DNA of 64,000 nucleotides from Oceanobacillus sp. HTM 045 (GTDB taxonomy: Bacteria; Pseudomonadota; Alphaproteobacteria; Rhodobacterales; Rhodobacteraceae), in the NCBI GenBank assembly GCA_009733745.1, contig WNWL01000006.1:186001-250000 (forward strand), given 5' to 3'. Positions 62,731 through 64,000 of the stretch are shown piece by piece (position 1 is the first letter of the stretch; each line of letters starts with the position of its first letter). Both the position numbers and the translations under genes were made by a program. The notes beneath the pieces are model-generated. The model did not search any database and had not been told where the DNA came from. It saw only the letters and a program-made list of their open reading frames with translations.

Positions 62731-63920
62731 AGGTCGATCCGCGCAACTCTCCAATCCTCGACCGCGGCGTCGCGGAGCGTGACGCCCAGGCCCGGCCGGT
62801 CCGGTACGGAAAGCCGCCCGGCCGAGACGCAGTCCTCGACCGGGTCGTCGACCACGTCCACGTGGCCCGGAAGCCGGGACCAGTAGGGAAAATGCTCCTG
62901 GACGTAGAAGTTGGGAAGCGCCGCGCTGAGATGCATTGCAGCGGCCGACGAGACCGCGGAGGCGCAGACATGCGGCTGCACCTTCAGCCCGTACGCCTCG
63001 GCCATCGCCGCGATGCGGCGCGCCTCCATCAGCCCGCCGGTGTTGCCGATGTCGGGCTGCAGGATGTAGACGGCGCGGGCTTCCAGGACGTCGCGGAAGG
63101 CATTGCGGGTATAGAGCCGCTCGCCGACCGCGACCTGCTGGGGGATCGCCCCGGCCACCTGCGCCAGCGCGCCGGTGTCGCCCGGCATCGTCGGCTCCTC
63201 CACGAAGGACACGTCATGCTCCGCGACGGCGCGGCAGAAATCTATCGTGTCGCCGACCGAGAGCCCGCCCGACAGGTCGAGCATCAGCTCCACCTCGGGG
63301 CCGACCGCGCGCCGGATCTCGGCCACGCGCCGCAGGGCGCGGCGGCTGACCTCCGGCTCCGAGGCGGCGCGCAGCGACGGGTGCCGCAGGCGTCCCTCCG
63401 GCAGTATCTCGACCAGCGGGTAGAACTTGAGGCGGTCGTATCCGTCGGCCACGGCGCTTTCGGCGAAACGGGGCAGGTCCTCGTCCCGGGTCGCGCCGAA
63501 GTACCAGCCGTTGCAGTAGCAGGCCAGGCTGTCATGCATCCGGCCGCCGAGCAGTTCGTAGACCGGCACGCCGAGGGTGCGTGCCTTGATGTCCAGCATC
63601 GCCGTCTCGATCGCGCTCATCGCGGCGAAGACGACGGCCCCGCCGCCCTTCGCCCAGAAGCCGTGATCGAGGATCTCGTTCCAGACCGCCTCGCCGCGAA
63701 ACGCCGGGATACCGCCGGCGAGGTAACGCCGCACCAGGTCCTCGATCATCCCGACGGCGCCGAGGGCCCCGGTTCCGTAGGCCAGCGCCGCCTCGCCCAG
63801 TCCGGTGACGCCGTCGTCCGCGGTCAGGCGCAGCAGCACCGGCGAGAGCCCGCCGCTCCGGCCGTGAAAGATCTCCGCCGCGACGAGCTTCGGACCGTTG
63901 ATCATCTTGTAGCCTCGCAT
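62724..63920 (-). CDS. Enolase-superfamily enzyme (mandelate racemase/muconate lactonizing type)
   Basis: 398 residues. The capping domain is followed by the barrel: a KFYPL strand with the candidate Lys, metal-ligand Asp in LMLDLSGGLSVGD, Glu in VSFVEEPTMPGD, Glu in VAVGERLYTRN, and a His in LKVQPHVCASAVSS. These fit the mandelate-racemase group of acid-sugar dehydratases, but the specific acid sugar is not evident. The start is ATG at 63920 or ATG 63905 (MINGPKLVAAEIF, the better homology start). The upstream 80 bases to the window end show no gene. Confidence 0.9.
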   Translation of the reverse strand: MRGYKMINGPKLVAAEIFHGRSGGLSPVLLRLTADDGVTGLGEAALAYGTGALGAVGMIEDLVRRYLAGGIPAFRGEAVWNEILDHGFWAKGGGAVVFAAMSAIETAMLDIKARTLGVPVYELLGGRMHDSLACYCNGWYFGATRDEDLPRFAESAVADGYDRLKFYPLVEILPEGRLRHPSLRAASEPEVSRRALRRVAEIRRAVGPEVELMLDLSGGLSVGDTIDFCRAVAEHDVSFVEEPTMPGDTGALAQVAGAIPQQVAVGERLYTRNAFRDVLEARAVYILQPDIGNTGGLMEARRIAAMAEAYGLKVQPHVCASAVSSAAAMHLSAALPNFYVQEHFPYWSRLPGHVDVVDDPVEDCVSAGRLSVPDRPGLGVTLRDAAVEDWRVARIDLE

Positions 63921-64000
63921 TGAACAGAAGGACCGGCAGAGAAGGACCGGTACGGAAGGGCCGCGCCTCGGGGGGTCTCGGCACAGGGGGCGCGGTGACG

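Overview
The window is high-GC alphaproteobacterial chromosome and fits the order Rhodobacterales. The reasons are a complete RcGTA-type gene transfer agent cluster beside acpP-fabF-mltG, an F1-ATPase zeta inhibitor gene (DUF1476) next to purC, a TakP-type TRAP transporter, and purS-purQ-purL in the order usual for that group. All calls come from reading the sequence; no database search was run.

Layout. 1-8.65 kb, mostly plus strand: the C-terminal two thirds of citrate synthase, a P-loop protein, a minus-strand lipoprotein pair, metA, a hydrolase, PPK2, two small membrane proteins and the arginyl/leucyl transferase bpt. 8.9-16.5 kb, minus strand: an FMN glutamate-synthase-like protein, a DUF1194 protein, a very large Ala/Pro/Glu-rich protein, and a NarL-type two-component pair. 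16.9-22.7 kb, plus strand: TRAP genes dctP-dctQ-dctM, a branched-chain-amino-acid-type binding protein and a flavodoxin. The two-component pair is divergent from dctPQM across a 412-bp region holding a textbook 7-2-7 NarL-type inverted heptamer. 22.8-42.6 kb is dominated by purine synthesis genes (purB, purC, purS, purQ, purL) interleaved with small membrane proteins, DNA repair and redox genes, ending in bolA, grxD and tRNA-Gln(CUG). 42.6-57.0 kb, minus strand: the gene transfer agent cluster g1 to g15 plus a DUF2793 gene, apparently intact. 57.4-62.6 kb, minus strand: mltG, fabF, acpP, fabG, a VOC protein and fabD. 62.7-63.9 kb, minus strand: an enolase-superfamily enzyme.

The most interesting observations are these. 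(1) A roughly 165-bp GC-hairpin-rich intergenic repeat occurs four times in the same orientation (8.7, 33.3, 37.75 and 37.96 kb) and matches no element I can name. (2) A block of clearly lower GC runs from inside purL (about 40.92 kb) to inside the GTA genes (about 48.4-48.8 kb), which looks like homologous replacement with an intragenic boundary. (3) There is a candidate NarL-type operator between the two-component pair and the TRAP operon. (4) A second, divergent zeta-inhibitor-like gene lies 3 kb from the canonical one. (5) An overlooked small membrane protein gene at 24.8-25.0 kb probably starts at ATT. (6) MetA carries Glu at position 111, predicting acetyl-CoA rather than succinyl-CoA use.
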